Source of the DNA: an uncultured Candidatus Saccharibacteria bacterium
GTDB taxonomy: Bacteria; Patescibacteriota; Saccharimonadia; Saccharimonadales; Saccharimonadaceae
Direction of reading: 5' to 3'
Length of the DNA: 64,000 nucleotides
Assembly (NCBI GenBank): GCA_948851665.1
Contig: CAQOWG010000003.1
Span: 1 to 64,000, forward strand
In this document: positions 1 to 10,759 of the stretch, one piece after another
Position numbering within the stretch: position 1 is the stretch's first letter
How the letters are laid out: each line of letters opens with the position of its first letter
Made by a program: the position numbers and the translations under genes
The notes under the pieces: generated by a model
Told to the model about the DNA's origin: nothing
The model's database searches: none
Seen by the model: the letters and a program-made list of their open reading frames with translations, nothing else

Positions 1-40
1 TAAAGGTTGTTCTTTTTGTTTTACATTGTTTCTTTCTGGA

Positions 41-1318
41 TTAGTTAGTTAAACCCTTGATGAGCATCCCTATCAAGAACCAACCCGTCACTCCTATCAA
101 ACTTGCTCCCGCAATCAATAACGCTATTCCATACCGTTCCGCCCACGAACCGCCCAGTTTCGGTACTGCCAATTCTTCTTGGTCTTCCACCCATTCCCCA
201 CCAAGCCCCATACCAAATTCCGACACTTGCTCTACTCTCGCGTCATTCTCGCCCTCACTCCCTGTTGAGCTACCAGAAGTACTTTGAACTCTAGACCCAC
301 TTTGAATCTCTATCACACTTTGAGGCTTCGTTGCACTTTGAACCCCAGAATTACCCGAAACGCCCAGCCCCGAGCTCGGTAGTTGATTCGGCCCATGCCC
401 GCTACCTTGTCCCATGCCAGTTCCTTGCCCAGTTCCCTGGCCCGTTCCCGTTTCCGTACTATTTAGAGCCTCTACCCTCATCAAAAAATCCGCTTTTATC
501 GCCTTAATCTCCGAAAGTTCTGGAAATTTCGCAAAATCCATCCCCTCCCCTTTTACTTTCAGAGCCTCAATCTGCCCCACCTCAATTTTTCCACCCTCAT
601 CCTTCGCTTTTTCTAAAGCTTTCAACTCATCAAAATATTCCTTCACAGTATCCTTCGCCAATATCACCAATTCTTCTTCCCAAGTTGGTGCCTCACCAGT
701 CAGCCCCGTAGCTTCCGGCACATAAATCGACTCCCCCGCTCCATGCTCCACTTCGCACATAATAATATCACCAGAGATAATCACCTGTTCATGTGCGCAA
801 CTCCGATAATTTACCTTATGATAATACCTAATTTCCTCCCCAGTTTCAGTATCCTGCAAAAGTATCCCCACGTACATCACATCAGCCGGGTTCAACTCCA
901 AAAATCTCAAACCCGTCTCTAGATAATCATAAACCGAAAACCCCACCCAGTTGTCAAACACCTGCCCCAGCATCATCAGCTCCGGATTCGCAAACTCACT
1001 TAGGATTAGCCCCTCCGCATCTCCATCTAGCACCTTCAGCGCCGACGTATCCAACTCCGACATCAGGCGATACCGATCTTCGTCCGGTCGTGCTGTCACT
1101 ACTCTTTTCAATGTTTTTCCCTCCGGAATCACTAACTTTAACCGCATCATCCCCGCATACGGATCCAACCTCATCACCCGAAAGATCCCATCATCAGTAT
1201 TTTCCTGCAATCCAGTCGGCTCTGCCGCCGAAACTGGCGCCGTTACCACCAAACTCAACCCACCAATCGCCCCAGCCGCCATTAACGTTGCGCTTAAAAT
1301 TGCTATAATTTTGGACAT
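41..1318 (-). CDS. Secreted, C-terminally membrane-anchored low-complexity protein, unknown function
   Basis: Not recognised as a named family. The protein has an N-terminal signal peptide (about residues 1-32, ending near VSAAEP), a globular region of about 240 residues containing a few cysteines, a Gly/Gln/Ser-rich linker (GTGQGTGQ-type repeats, then QS-rich short repeats), and one C-terminal membrane helix followed by a short KGLTN tail. This suggests a surface protein held in the membrane by its C terminus. The start was placed at 1318 because GGAGG lies 5-6 nt before that ATG; the ATG four codons upstream (1330) overlaps the Shine-Dalgarno sequence itself. That gives 425 residues. Its upstream region closely resembles the comM promoter (see findings). 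The gene is single, with no close downstream partner in view. Confidence 0.75.
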   Translation of the reverse strand: MSKIIAILSATLMAAGAIGGLSLVVTAPVSAAEPTGLQENTDDGIFRVMRLDPYAGMMRLKLVIPEGKTLKRVVTARPDEDRYRLMSELDTSALKVLDGDAEGLILSEFANPELMMLGQVFDNWVGFSVYDYLETGLRFLELNPADVMYVGILLQDTETGEEIRYYHKVNYRSCAHEQVIISGDIIMCEVEHGAGESIYVPEATGLTGEAPTWEEELVILAKDTVKEYFDELKALEKAKDEGGKIEVGQIEALKVKGEGMDFAKFPELSEIKAIKADFLMRVEALNSTETGTGQGTGQGTGMGQGSGHGPNQLPSSGLGVSGNSGVQSATKPQSVIEIQSGSRVQSTSGSSTGSEGENDARVEQVSEFGMGLGGEWVEDQEELAVPKLGGSWAERYGIALLIAGASLIGVTGWFLIGMLIKGLTN

Positions 1319-1465
1319 AATTTCCTCCATTTTTAATAATGAAGCGAGTATATATCAAATTTTTCCAAAACTACAAGTAAACTGAGCTATTTCATCCAAA
1401 AAAGTCCAAAAATCTTTCAAAAACTCTGAACAAATATTTTAACTATAAGCGAGATGAAAACTAAC

Positions 1466-2248
1466 CTAACGCCCCAGTTTCTCGTCAATCACCGCCCGAA
1501 TCTTCTTACCATATTCCACTGGCGATAGTCCTTTACCGTCACTCCCCTTATTCTCAATCCAATTCCCATCAATATAAATCCAGGGTGTTCCTCCAATTTC
1601 TAGCTTGTCCCCAATACCATAATCAAAGGCAATTTTCTTTTCGACCGCTTCACTCTTCATATCCTCTCGGAATTTTTCCAGATCACCCTTACCGTCAGAC
1701 GCTTCCTCAAAGTATTCTTCCAGCTGCTCCTGCAAATCCGCCCCCGTCGAGTAGAACCAATCGTCCTGATTTTCAAACAACAAATCCTTATACTTCTTCC
1801 AATACCCCTGAATTGCCGCCGCATTCGCCGCCGAAGCCGCCGGCACACCGTTCTTTTCATGATACGACAGGATATAAGAACGAAACACTACCGCCACTTG
1901 TCCGTCGTAATCCTCAACAATCTCATTTAGCACCGGATTCATCAATCCGCAATAGCTACATGGGTAATCAGCATACTCATAAATCTTCACCGGCGCATCT
2001 TTATCGCCGTTGATATTTTCCGGCAAATTCCCGCTCGCATCCGTAGCCGATAGCACGCTATGTAAATCCAAGTCTTTATAGTTATTCTTGCTAGCCAAAT
2101 CCGTGATAACATTCAGTTTATACTGCCTATAATCAACCGAATCTTCTTGCGGTCGCTTTTGTAATAAAGACACCCCCACTAGCACGGCAAAAGCTGTTAC
2201 AATCCCCGCAATAATAAAACCAGTTTTCTTATTCATCTTCCTTTTCAT
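1466..2248 (-). CDS. DsbA/DsbG-like membrane-anchored thiol oxidoreductase
   Basis: This is a thioredoxin-fold protein of the DsbA-like (Thioredoxin_4) group. It has one N-terminal membrane anchor (about residues 10-29), a CSYC redox motif at residues 97-100 and a cis-proline loop (GGTPW) near the C terminus. It probably oxidises or isomerises disulfides in exported proteins; several pilus proteins in this window have paired cysteines. Its start overlaps the end of gyrA by about 20 nt, so it is the last gene of a gyrB-gyrA-dsbA run. Two ATGs are possible (2248, or four codons later at 2236), and neither has an ideally spaced ribosome binding site. Confidence 0.85.
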   Translation of the reverse strand: MKRKMNKKTGFIIAGIVTAFAVLVGVSLLQKRPQEDSVDYRQYKLNVITDLASKNNYKDLDLHSVLSATDASGNLPENINGDKDAPVKIYEYADYPCSYCGLMNPVLNEIVEDYDGQVAVVFRSYILSYHEKNGVPAASAANAAAIQGYWKKYKDLLFENQDDWFYSTGADLQEQLEEYFEEASDGKGDLEKFREDMKSEAVEKKIAFDYGIGDKLEIGGTPWIYIDGNWIENKGSDGKGLSPVEYGKKIRAVIDEKLGR

Positions 2249-4766
2249 CCGGCAGCACTATTCCGATACTCGCCACCGCATCCCCATCGTTCATCCGCAT
2301 AATTCGTACCCCTTGCGTTGCCCGACCCAGCTTCGGAATTTCCTTCACTGCCACCCGAATCGCCTGACCCTTCGTCGACATCATGATCACTTCTTTCGCT
2401 TCCGGATCCAGCGTATGCACCGCCACAATCGGTCCAGTCTTCTCCGTCACTGCGGCCACCTTGACGCCAACACCACCACGACTATGCGCCGCAATTCCCT
2501 CCACCGGCGTCACCTTGCCAAAGCCATTCGCTGCAATCACTAGCAACTTCTGATCTTTATCACGTACAATGTCCATCCCCACAATCTCATCTTTCGGTCT
2601 GAGCCTCATTCCCCGCACGCCACGTGCCGACCGCCCCATTGAACGCACGTCTTTCTCACTAAAGCGCGTTGCTTGCCCCGCCGAAGTCGAAATAATAATC
2701 TCTTGGTCTCCAGTCGTCTCCTGAATACCGCGTAGTTCATCACCCGCATCCAACTTAATTGCAATCAAACCATTCGCCCGCACATTCAGATATTCTTTGA
2801 CCGCAGTCTTCTTGATTGTCCCCTTCTTCGTCACCATAAAGAGGTAACCTTCCGGATTCTCCCCCTGTTTAATCACCGCTGTTACTTTCTCATCTGGGTG
2901 CATATTCAGCAAATTCACTGCCGCCGTTCCTTTTGCCGTCATCGACGCCTGTGGCACTTCAAATGCCCGTAATCTGAACAACCGACCTTGGCTCGTAAAG
3001 AATAATAGATAATCGTGCGAGCTTGCCGTCACAATCTCCGAAATCACATCCTCTTCCTTCGTAGTCATTCCTCGGCGACCTTTACCACCACGCCCCTGCC
3101 GCTTGAAATCGTCCTGCAAGACCCGCTTCATGTAACCTTCAGTCGTCAGCAAAATCACGCTATCTTCCTCCGGGATCAGCTCTTCCTCCGAGAATTTCCC
3201 CACCTCGTGGTTAATCATCTTGCTCTTGCGCTCGTCACCATATTTTTCTTTCATGGCGATCAGCTCTTCTTTGACAACACGTAGCACTTCCTGCTCATCC
3301 GCAAGAATCGCCTCAAGTTTCTTGATTAGCTCGTGCAAAGCCTTCAATTCTTCTTCAATCTTGTCACGCTCTAAGCCTTGCAAACGGCGTAACTGCATTG
3401 CGAGAATCGCCGCCGCCTGAATTTCCGACAACCCGAACCGCTCCATCAAGCGCTTATCCGCGTCATCATAACTCTCGCGAATCGTCTTGATCACTTCGTC
3501 AATATTGTCTAGCGCAATCTTCAAACCTTCCAAAATATGCGCACGTTCTTTCGCCTTCCTCAGGTCGAATTCCGTCCGGCGTCGCACCACTTTCTGACGA
3601 TGCTTAATAAACTCCGCCAAGATTTCCTTCAGACCCAAAATCCGTGGTTGTACCCCATCAACCAACGCCAACATATTATAATGGAACGTCGTCTGCAGCT
3701 GCGTCATCCGGTAAAGTTGATTCAAAATCTTCTTCGGAAAGGCATCCTTCTTTAATTCCACCACCACGCGAATTTTTCCGCGCGCACTTTCATCGCGCGC
3801 ATCCGCAATATGGTCAAGCTTTTTATTTAGCACCAATTCCCGTACTTTTTCGATGAAAGCTTCCTTACTCATGCCATACGGCACTTCCGTAATCACAATC
3901 GCATAGCGCCCATTCTTCTTCTCTTCGATGTTCGCTACTGCCCGAATCGTTACCGAACCACGCCCAGTCGCATACGCCTGTTTCATCGGTGCACCGCCAT
4001 AAACTTCCGCCCCTGTCGGGAAATCCGGCCCCTTCACATGCTTCATCAGCTCTTCTAGAGAAATTTCCGGATTTTCAATTTGTGCTACTGTCGCATCTAC
4101 CACCTCAGAAAGGTTATGTGGTGGGATATTGGTCGCCATACCAACCGCGATGCCCATCTGTCCATTGAGGAGAATATTCGGCACTGCCGCCGGCAGCACT
4201 ACCGGTTCTTGTTCGCTACCGTCAAAGTTATCCCGAAAATCTACTGTTTCCTTCTCAATGTCGGTCAAAAGCTCCGCCCCCACCTTGTCCATCCGCGCCT
4301 CCGTATAACGCGAAGCCGCTGGATCATCCCCATCCATCGAACCGAAGTTACCTTGTCCCTCCACCAAGGTATAGCGCATCTTCCAAGGCTGCGCCAAGTT
4401 CACCATTGCATCATAAATCGACGAATCACCATGCGGGTGATATTTACCCATCACTTCACCAACGATACGAGCTGATTTTACCGTTGCATGCGGCGCCTTC
4501 CAGCCATTCTTATTCATCGCATAGAGAATCCGCCGGTTCACTGGTTTCAAACCATCACGCACATCTGGCAAAGCCCGGTCAATAATCACCGACATCGAAT
4601 AGCGCAAGAAATACCGTTCCATCGTACTTTCGACGTCACGCTGCTCAATACCATCTTTCACCCCCTCAACCACACCGTTAATCACGCCATCTGCCTGCAC
4701 TTCCGAATTCCCCTCTGGATTCACCTCGGGGTTCTTGCCCATATTTTCTACATCTTTTTCCGCCAT
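2229..4766 (-). CDS. gyrA: DNA gyrase subunit A
   Basis: GyrA is the breakage-reunion subunit of DNA gyrase, which introduces negative supercoils with GyrB. The 845-residue protein contains the catalytic tyrosine in ASRYTEARM (Tyr154), a normal quinolone-determining segment ([10 protein letters not shown], with Ser115 and Asp119 at the E. coli Ser83/Asp87 positions) and the GyrA box QGRGGKG that wraps DNA in the C-terminal pinwheel. The acidic N-terminal stretch of about 45 residues before the conserved core is longer than in most GyrA proteins. The gene lies 15 nt after gyrB and overlaps the DsbA-like gene. Confidence 0.98.
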   Translation of the reverse strand: MAEKDVENMGKNPEVNPEGNSEVQADGVINGVVEGVKDGIEQRDVESTMERYFLRYSMSVIIDRALPDVRDGLKPVNRRILYAMNKNGWKAPHATVKSARIVGEVMGKYHPHGDSSIYDAMVNLAQPWKMRYTLVEGQGNFGSMDGDDPAASRYTEARMDKVGAELLTDIEKETVDFRDNFDGSEQEPVVLPAAVPNILLNGQMGIAVGMATNIPPHNLSEVVDATVAQIENPEISLEELMKHVKGPDFPTGAEVYGGAPMKQAYATGRGSVTIRAVANIEEKKNGRYAIVITEVPYGMSKEAFIEKVRELVLNKKLDHIADARDESARGKIRVVVELKKDAFPKKILNQLYRMTQLQTTFHYNMLALVDGVQPRILGLKEILAEFIKHRQKVVRRRTEFDLRKAKERAHILEGLKIALDNIDEVIKTIRESYDDADKRLMERFGLSEIQAAAILAMQLRRLQGLERDKIEEELKALHELIKKLEAILADEQEVLRVVKEELIAMKEKYGDERKSKMINHEVGKFSEEELIPEEDSVILLTTEGYMKRVLQDDFKRQGRGGKGRRGMTTKEEDVISEIVTASSHDYLLFFTSQGRLFRLRAFEVPQASMTAKGTAAVNLLNMHPDEKVTAVIKQGENPEGYLFMVTKKGTIKKTAVKEYLNVRANGLIAIKLDAGDELRGIQETTGDQEIIISTSAGQATRFSEKDVRSMGRSARGVRGMRLRPKDEIVGMDIVRDKDQKLLVIAANGFGKVTPVEGIAAHSRGGVGVKVAAVTEKTGPIVAVHTLDPEAKEVIMMSTKGQAIRVAVKEIPKLGRATQGVRIMRMNDGDAVASIGIVLPDEKEDE

Positions 4767-4781
4767 TCTCTACTCCTTCCC

Positions 4782-6782
4782 TTAGAAATCCAATTCATCC
4801 AGATCAACCGTCGCCGCCCCAGCCTGAATGAAATTCTTCCTCAGGTCAACTTGGTCACCCATTAATTTCGTAAATACTGCATCACATTTTTCTGCATCAT
4901 CAATATGAACTTGCACCAAAATCCTATTCTCCGGATCCATCGTCGTCTCCCAAAGCTGCTTCGCATCCATTTCACCAAGACCCTTGAAACGATTTTGTGC
5001 TGTATAACCTGCCTGCTTGAATCTTTCCTGGCTCTCATCAATCTTCGTACCAGCTTTGCGTCGCTCCTCAATCTTCTCCGCCAATTTCTTCTCTAGTGCC
5101 ACCTCGTCATAAACATAATCAATCTTACGGTTATTCCCCGTTCCCTTCGTTAGACCAAATAGCGGCGGCTTCGCCAAATACACGTGCCCCGCCTTGATCA
5201 CCTCTGGCATATAGCGGAAAAAGAATGTCATAAGTAGTGTCGCAATATGCAAACCATCTACATCGGCATCCGTCATGAAAATAATCTTGTCATACCGAAG
5301 CCCGCCAATATCAAATTGTTCGCCAATCCCCACCCCAAGACCCTTAATTAGACTCACTAGTTCCTGATTCGCCAGCATCTTATCAAGTCGCGCCCGCTCA
5401 GTATTCAACACCTTACCACGCAATGGCAAAATCGCCTGAATCTTCGGGTTGCGTCCTTCTTTCGCCGAACCAGCCGCCGAATTACCCTCTACGATAAAGA
5501 GTTCGCATTCCGCTCGATCTCGGCTTGAACAATCTGCCAATTTTGAAGGCAAATTCAAACCTTCAAACGCACCTTTACGAATGACATTATCACGCGCTGC
5601 TCGTGCCGCCTTGCGTGCTCGTGCCGCCAAAGTTGCCTTGTTGATAATTTTCTTTGCGACCGCCGGATTTTCTTCCAGATAATAACCAAAATACTCAGTC
5701 ATTACCTTATCGACGTAACCCCGTACCTCCGGATTGCCCAGTTTATTCTTCGTCTGGCCCTCAAACTGCGGATCTGGCAACTTCACCAAAATCACCGCCG
5801 TAAGACCTTCTTTTATATCATCACCAGTCAAATTTGACTCTTTTTCCTTCAAGAGCCCATTCTTGCGTGCATAATCATTAATCACACGCGTCATCGCGCT
5901 TCGGAACCCCTCAACGTGCTTACCACCATCCGGCGTCAGCACATTATTAGCAAATGGCTTAATCACCTCAGCAAAGCTGTCATTATACTGTAATGCTACT
6001 TCTACCTGTGAATCTTCAATGTCCTTCTCGACATAGAAAATGTCATCATCCACCACCTCTTTCCCCTCATTCAAGCGCCTAACATAGCTCCGAATTCCCC
6101 CTTCAAAGTAAAACGCTTCGCGCTGTCCCGTCCGCTCATCTTTGACGGTAATCAGTACGCCTTTCGTCAGATAAGCCTGATGTCTAGCGTAGTTCGACAC
6201 CCAGTCGTAATCAAAAGTTATTGTCTCCTTGAAAATCGCTGGATCTGGGTAAAAAGTAATCGCCGACCCCGTCCGCCCCTGTTCACCTGGCGTCACTACT
6301 AGACCTTTGTCCCAAGTCTTCCCGGTATCAAATTCAATGTGATGCGTCTTGTCATTTTTATAAACCTCGGCAATCATATGAGTAGATAGCGCATTCACCA
6401 CGCTCGAACCCACACCATGCAGACCTGATGACACCTTATACCCACCCCCACCAAACTTACCACCAGCGTTAAGCACCGTCAGTACTGTTTCAAGAGCTGA
6501 TTTCTTGGTCTTCGGGTGGATATCGACTGGAATACCACGACCATTATCTACTACTTTCACACCCCCGTCCGCAAGCAATGTAATATCTACCTTGTTCGCA
6601 AAACCAGCAATCGCCTCGTCGATCGAGTTATCAGCAATTTCCTTCAAAAGATGATGTAGGCCGTCAAAACCCGTTGACCCAATATACATACCAGGACGCA
6701 CACGCACGTGCTCAAGCCCATCCAAAACCTGGATTTGTTCTGCCCCGTAATTTTGCCCATCACTTTTTTGTTTTTCAGACAT
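4782..6782 (-). CDS. gyrB: DNA gyrase subunit B
   Basis: GyrB is the ATPase subunit of gyrase. The 666-residue protein shows the GHKL ATP-binding fold (DNSIDEA, DNGRGIP, GLHGVG), the TOPRIM domain (EGNSAAGSA, then MTDADVDGLHI) and the C-terminal GLGEMDAKQLWETTMDP tail. The length is typical of the short GyrB form without the insert found in Gammaproteobacteria. A GAGGT ribosome binding site lies about 5 nt before ATG 6782. It is the first gene of the gyrB-gyrA-dsbA run. Confidence 0.98.
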   Translation of the reverse strand: MSEKQKSDGQNYGAEQIQVLDGLEHVRVRPGMYIGSTGFDGLHHLLKEIADNSIDEAIAGFANKVDITLLADGGVKVVDNGRGIPVDIHPKTKKSALETVLTVLNAGGKFGGGGYKVSSGLHGVGSSVVNALSTHMIAEVYKNDKTHHIEFDTGKTWDKGLVVTPGEQGRTGSAITFYPDPAIFKETITFDYDWVSNYARHQAYLTKGVLITVKDERTGQREAFYFEGGIRSYVRRLNEGKEVVDDDIFYVEKDIEDSQVEVALQYNDSFAEVIKPFANNVLTPDGGKHVEGFRSAMTRVINDYARKNGLLKEKESNLTGDDIKEGLTAVILVKLPDPQFEGQTKNKLGNPEVRGYVDKVMTEYFGYYLEENPAVAKKIINKATLAARARKAARAARDNVIRKGAFEGLNLPSKLADCSSRDRAECELFIVEGNSAAGSAKEGRNPKIQAILPLRGKVLNTERARLDKMLANQELVSLIKGLGVGIGEQFDIGGLRYDKIIFMTDADVDGLHIATLLMTFFFRYMPEVIKAGHVYLAKPPLFGLTKGTGNNRKIDYVYDEVALEKKLAEKIEERRKAGTKIDESQERFKQAGYTAQNRFKGLGEMDAKQLWETTMDPENRILVQVHIDDAEKCDAVFTKLMGDQVDLRKNFIQAGAATVDLDELDF

Positions 6783-6872
6783 GACTGTACCTCAGCTTAC
6801 TTACCTCTATATTTTATCGCAGACACCTCATAAAGTCAAGCTCAGCCTAAATCAATTCCGACACCTCAATTT

Positions 6873-9596
6873 TCACCGTTTTACCTTAAATACTGCCTCG
6901 CCCTGCGTTTCTACATTCTGAGAGCCACTAGATAGCGCTTCTGCATTTGAGCCCCCATCCAGAGCCTCTGGTGCACCCACAAGTGCCGTTTCCGCTTGGC
7001 TCACCTCCATCCTTGCCTTTTTCTTCTCCCAGGCCGCAAGGAAGCTCTCTTTCTCGCCCACCGTGGAGTTCTGCACCTTCTCCAATTCTCCAATCGGCCC
7101 CAAACCCTTGCCTCCAGATACCCCATCAGAAACTGCCTTCATCTCCGCCTCTTCCACTTGCCAGCGCCGCTTAATCTCTTCTTCAACTTCCGCCCGCGTT
7201 TTCCCAAATTTCGCCGCCGAATACGCCTTCATCGTCGCGAGCAGTTCCGCATTCGCCTCACCCATCGGTGGCAAAAGTTTCATCGTAAACGGCGAACTCG
7301 GCAAATTATACATCATTACCGTTGCGATCGCCTGATAATTCCCTTGTTTATGCAGGTCCTCCGCGTTAAACACTGGCTGGAATGCCTTCTCCATCAATTC
7401 CGCGTCCGTCACACCTAGCCGCCCCGCCATCAACGTTCCCACGTTCCCGAGAATCCCCTCCCGAATCTTATCTGTTAGCTGTGTCATGAACTGGTTTGCC
7501 AGGAAAAGATTCAGCCGATATTTGCGTGCCTCCGACAAAATGCTCTCAAAACTCTCCGTCGCAAAATTCTGAAACTCGTCCACAAACAAACAGAAATCCT
7601 GCCGCTGATCTTCCGGAATGTCCGCCCGGCTCATCGCCGCCTGCTGGAATTTCATCACCAAGATCATACCAAGCAACTGCGAGTTAATATCCCCAAGCCG
7701 CCCCTTTGACAAGTTTACAAGAAAGATTTTCTTGCTATCCATAATTTCCCGAATATTGAAACCGCTTTTGGCTTGCCCAAGGATATTGCGCATCGTTGTA
7801 TTGCTCAGGAACGGCCCCCACTTCGATGCAAACCACGTAATCACCTCGCCCGCATCGTTCGACTTCTGCGAAGCCGGAAATTCCTTCGTCCAATAATCAT
7901 ACACTGCCTTATCAGTCACGTATTTCAACTTACTCTTCACAAACGCTGGGTCCGTAAAACATTGCGGGATATCAATAAAAGTCGCTCCGTGCGGATCGCT
8001 CATTAGTAGCAACGCCGCATTACGGAACATATGCTGCCCACGCGGCCCAAAGAACCCCTGATTTGCTGGATCAAACAAACTCTGAAGCATGTTTATTCCC
8101 TCTTGCACAATAAAGTCCTTCTGGTCGGGCGTCGAAAACTCAAACATGTTCATCCCAATCGGGTGCTCAATATCTGCCGGATCAAAATAAATCACATCAT
8201 CAATCCGGTCTTCCGGCACTTTACTCATCAAAAGCTCCACCGCGTCCCCATGCGGATCAATAAAGGCAAATCCGCGCCCATCTAGCATATCCTGATAGGC
8301 CACGTTTGTGAGAAGTACCGATTTACCCATACCGGTCGACCCAATTACATAAGTATGTCGCCTCCGGTCATTCTCCGATAATCGGATCTCCTTAATCTCC
8401 CCACGAAACTCATTCACCCCCAACATCACACCATCCGCCACCAATTTCGCCGGGCCCTCCACCTGCTTTGTCGCTTGTCGCTCCACCTGCGATGTTGGAA
8501 TCGCATTTTGCGCTGGCAAATGGAAAATCGACGCCAGTTCCACGCTATTTAATATATTATTGCGCTCCTTGCGCGCAAAGAATCGAAATATATAATCAGT
8601 TGTCAGCTTTCGCATATCCTTTATGGCGTCGTATTCAAAACCATTATAATTCTGCGCATCAAACTGTGCGAACGCCGCCACCACGCTCCCCAGCATCGCC
8701 TCCGAACGTACCTTGTTGCTTGAACTTGCCACAATCCGCACCAACGTTTCAAAACCCGGATATTTCGTCTTTTGCTCAACCGCGCTCATCGCATCGCGGT
8801 CCAAATTCGACAGTTGCGGGCCTTCGCTTGCTGTTTTCTCGTGCACTTCTGGCGCTCGCCAAAACGCAAAAAGCGCATCCTTCGCAAAATCCGCCACGCC
8901 GGACACAAAATTTGCACTCCCCGCCGACCGTTTCTTGCCACGACTTAAATTTTGTACCCACTGCTCGGAATTTCTTGTCCAGCTCCCGTCCGTCGGCCTT
9001 ATCAACACCTGTAATGCCAATCCTTCCCCCACTTTTGTCCCCGCCATCGCGTTAAGAATCGCAAGGCTCGCGTCCCGCTGTGTTTCCTCATAAGTCGCAA
9101 TCGGATATATATATTCTTTCTTTAACTTCAGCTCACCACCTGCCAGCATATCGATGGTCGTATTTTCTGTAAAAATGCTATCTGGTTCAATTTCCTCCAA
9201 CCGCGCCGTCGGATAAGCCGATAATACCGCCTGTTTCACCGTTTCCGTCATTACCGCTGGCACCACTGCATAATATTTAATCAGACCATTCGCCGCTACA
9301 ACTTCAAACGACAAATGCTTCTGCCCATATAGCTTACTCTTGAAGCCCTTTGTAAGTGTTGACGCAATAATCGCATACATCACCTGCGCCTGCGAAATCG
9401 CTTCATTCGTCACGTCACGCTCGTCTCGACCCTTCCCCTCGATATCGTCCGTCGACGGTGGCAGATGAATCAGCATCGGTATCATTTTTAACCCCCGCTC
9501 ATAATCCTTCGCTTTGCGCTTCTGCCCCACTCGCACCATCACAAACAACACCGCCACTGCGAACACCACCCCTAGAGCAATCAACATCCCCAACAT
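6873..9596 (-). CDS. VirD4/TraD-like type IV secretion coupling ATPase
   Basis: The 907-residue protein has an N-terminal membrane helix (residues 3-22) and a long N-terminal domain of its own. This is followed by a RecA-like motor with Walker A GSTGMGKS near residue 418, FIDPHGD just after it, and Walker B FCLFVDEFQNF near residue 669. The order matches VirD4/TraD-type coupling proteins and the related conjugative ATPases common in CPR genomes. The C terminus is charged and low in complexity. The gene shares a TGATG junction with the helical protein upstream (9596), so the two are translationally coupled and probably work together. No VirB4, VirB6 or relaxase is in this window, so whether it serves a secretion or DNA-transfer machine is inference. 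Confidence 0.8.
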   Translation of the reverse strand: MLGMLIALGVVFAVAVLFVMVRVGQKRKAKDYERGLKMIPMLIHLPPSTDDIEGKGRDERDVTNEAISQAQVMYAIIASTLTKGFKSKLYGQKHLSFEVVAANGLIKYYAVVPAVMTETVKQAVLSAYPTARLEEIEPDSIFTENTTIDMLAGGELKLKKEYIYPIATYEETQRDASLAILNAMAGTKVGEGLALQVLIRPTDGSWTRNSEQWVQNLSRGKKRSAGSANFVSGVADFAKDALFAFWRAPEVHEKTASEGPQLSNLDRDAMSAVEQKTKYPGFETLVRIVASSSNKVRSEAMLGSVVAAFAQFDAQNYNGFEYDAIKDMRKLTTDYIFRFFARKERNNILNSVELASIFHLPAQNAIPTSQVERQATKQVEGPAKLVADGVMLGVNEFRGEIKEIRLSENDRRRHTYVIGSTGMGKSVLLTNVAYQDMLDGRGFAFIDPHGDAVELLMSKVPEDRIDDVIYFDPADIEHPIGMNMFEFSTPDQKDFIVQEGINMLQSLFDPANQGFFGPRGQHMFRNAALLLMSDPHGATFIDIPQCFTDPAFVKSKLKYVTDKAVYDYWTKEFPASQKSNDAGEVITWFASKWGPFLSNTTMRNILGQAKSGFNIREIMDSKKIFLVNLSKGRLGDINSQLLGMILVMKFQQAAMSRADIPEDQRQDFCLFVDEFQNFATESFESILSEARKYRLNLFLANQFMTQLTDKIREGILGNVGTLMAGRLGVTDAELMEKAFQPVFNAEDLHKQGNYQAIATVMMYNLPSSPFTMKLLPPMGEANAELLATMKAYSAAKFGKTRAEVEEEIKRRWQVEEAEMKAVSDGVSGGKGLGPIGELEKVQNSTVGEKESFLAAWEKKKARMEVSQAETALVGAPEALDGGSNAEALSSGSQNVETQGEAVFKVKR

Positions 9597-10234
9597 CAGT
9601 TCCTTACTCCGAATTTTCGACCGATAGTTTCAAGCATTTTCATCTTCATCCGCCACGCTTGTCGCTCCAGCTGTGCTGGTTTTAAGTCACGCCGCTTCAT
9701 CATCTGATCCATTACCGCTACCGTTCCCTTCGCCAAACTCTCCTGATTTTTCGACAAAATCTCCGCCTGACCCCGTAATTCCGGCGGCAAATCCACCTTT
9801 TCCTCCATCCTTGCGTCTTCAAGATCATCACGAATTCTCTCTTTGACTTGCTTTTCACTCTCGCCCCCAATTACATTCCGCCCGACCGCGAGACCCGTAT
9901 CAACATAGCCATTTTCGATCGCTACCTGCTCTTTAATTGCCTCATTACTTGCTATTACTGTTTGCTCTAGTGCTGCGCTCCCCAACATCCGCGCCTGAGC
10001 TGACACCTCTCCTGCCTGCCAACCTGGACCCTGCTCCAGTTCATGCATCTCAGTCTTCGCCGCCTCTGTCCGCGCCTTCTCAGCCAAGCTCTCAACTCCC
10101 GCCACTTTCGCTTGCTCTGTTTTTGTCGCCGTCTCCATCTTAGTAGCTTCGGCCTCAGCCAATACCGCCGCATCTGTTTCGCGATCAATTTCTGCGGTTA
10201 AATCCTTAGCTTCTCTGCCTCCAAAAATATTCAT
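9596..10234 (-). CDS. Alanine/glutamate-rich helical protein coupled to the VirD4-like ATPase
   Basis: Not recognised as a named family. The 212 residues are almost entirely helical by composition, with long Ala/Glu/Lys heptad-like stretches (about 8-75) and a basic C terminus. No signal peptide or membrane segment is visible. Its stop codon overlaps the start of the VirD4-like gene (TGATG at 9594-9598), which suggests fixed stoichiometry and a shared function, perhaps a cytoplasmic adaptor or substrate-recruiting partner. That role is inferred from position only. Confidence 0.75.
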   Translation of the reverse strand: MNIFGGREAKDLTAEIDRETDAAVLAEAEATKMETATKTEQAKVAGVESLAEKARTEAAKTEMHELEQGPGWQAGEVSAQARMLGSAALEQTVIASNEAIKEQVAIENGYVDTGLAVGRNVIGGESEKQVKERIRDDLEDARMEEKVDLPPELRGQAEILSKNQESLAKGTVAVMDQMMKRRDLKPAQLERQAWRMKMKMLETIGRKFGVRN

Positions 10235-10311
10235 TACCTTTATTCTACCATATATTTCCGCCGTTGTTCACAAATTTTAACCATAAAAATATCGGGAAAC
10301 TGGGAGTCCTC

Positions 10312-10349
10312 ATAACAAAAATTGGCGCTTGAGCACCATGAGCGCCAAT
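10312..10349 (-). terminator. Rho-independent terminator after the small membrane protein gene
   Basis: A perfect 9-bp inverted repeat (ATTGGCGCT...AGCGCCAAT) is followed on the minus strand by a T-rich tract (TTTTTG). It lies just past the stop of the gene ending at 10354. Confidence 0.8.
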
Positions 10350-10353
10350 CAAT

Positions 10354-10695
10354 TCACTTTTTGCTAATCAAGAAGCAAGCCAAGAATACAAATACTACCA
10401 TTAACCCCACCGTCAAAAAACTCACCGACCCCAGTGACTGTGCAAGCAACAGCATAATCGGTCCAAACGCCAGCACTGCCGCATAAAGATATTGCTTTCG
10501 TCCCATCCGGTGTCGCCCCACCGCCGCAAATACCTTCACCACCAAATAAGCAATGCCATACATCAAAAGATAGCCCGCTCCAAAAAACACCAAAACCCCT
10601 GGCGGTCCGACGCCCGCAGGGGTGGTAAAGTTCAACATCACCAGCAATACAATTGCTGCCGCCAAACTAAGAACTGGAATTAGACGTTTAGGCAT
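10354..10695 (-). CDS. Small polytopic membrane protein, unknown function
   Basis: The 113 residues are predicted to form four membrane helices (about 7-24, 33-52, 68-86 and 92-110) joined by short loops; the second loop is basic (GRHRMGRKQ). No family is recognised. The gene stands alone, followed by a good terminator. It could be a small accessory component of the neighbouring secretion-like genes, but nothing in the sequence proves this. Confidence 0.65.
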   Translation of the reverse strand: MPKRLIPVLSLAAAIVLLVMLNFTTPAGVGPPGVLVFFGAGYLLMYGIAYLVVKVFAAVGRHRMGRKQYLYAAVLAFGPIMLLLAQSLGSVSFLTVGLMVVFVFLACFLISKK

Positions 10696-10759
10696 AACCT
10701 TATTCTATCACCGCCAAATCTGAAACGCAATCAGGAACCCCCTCAGAAACCCCGCCATC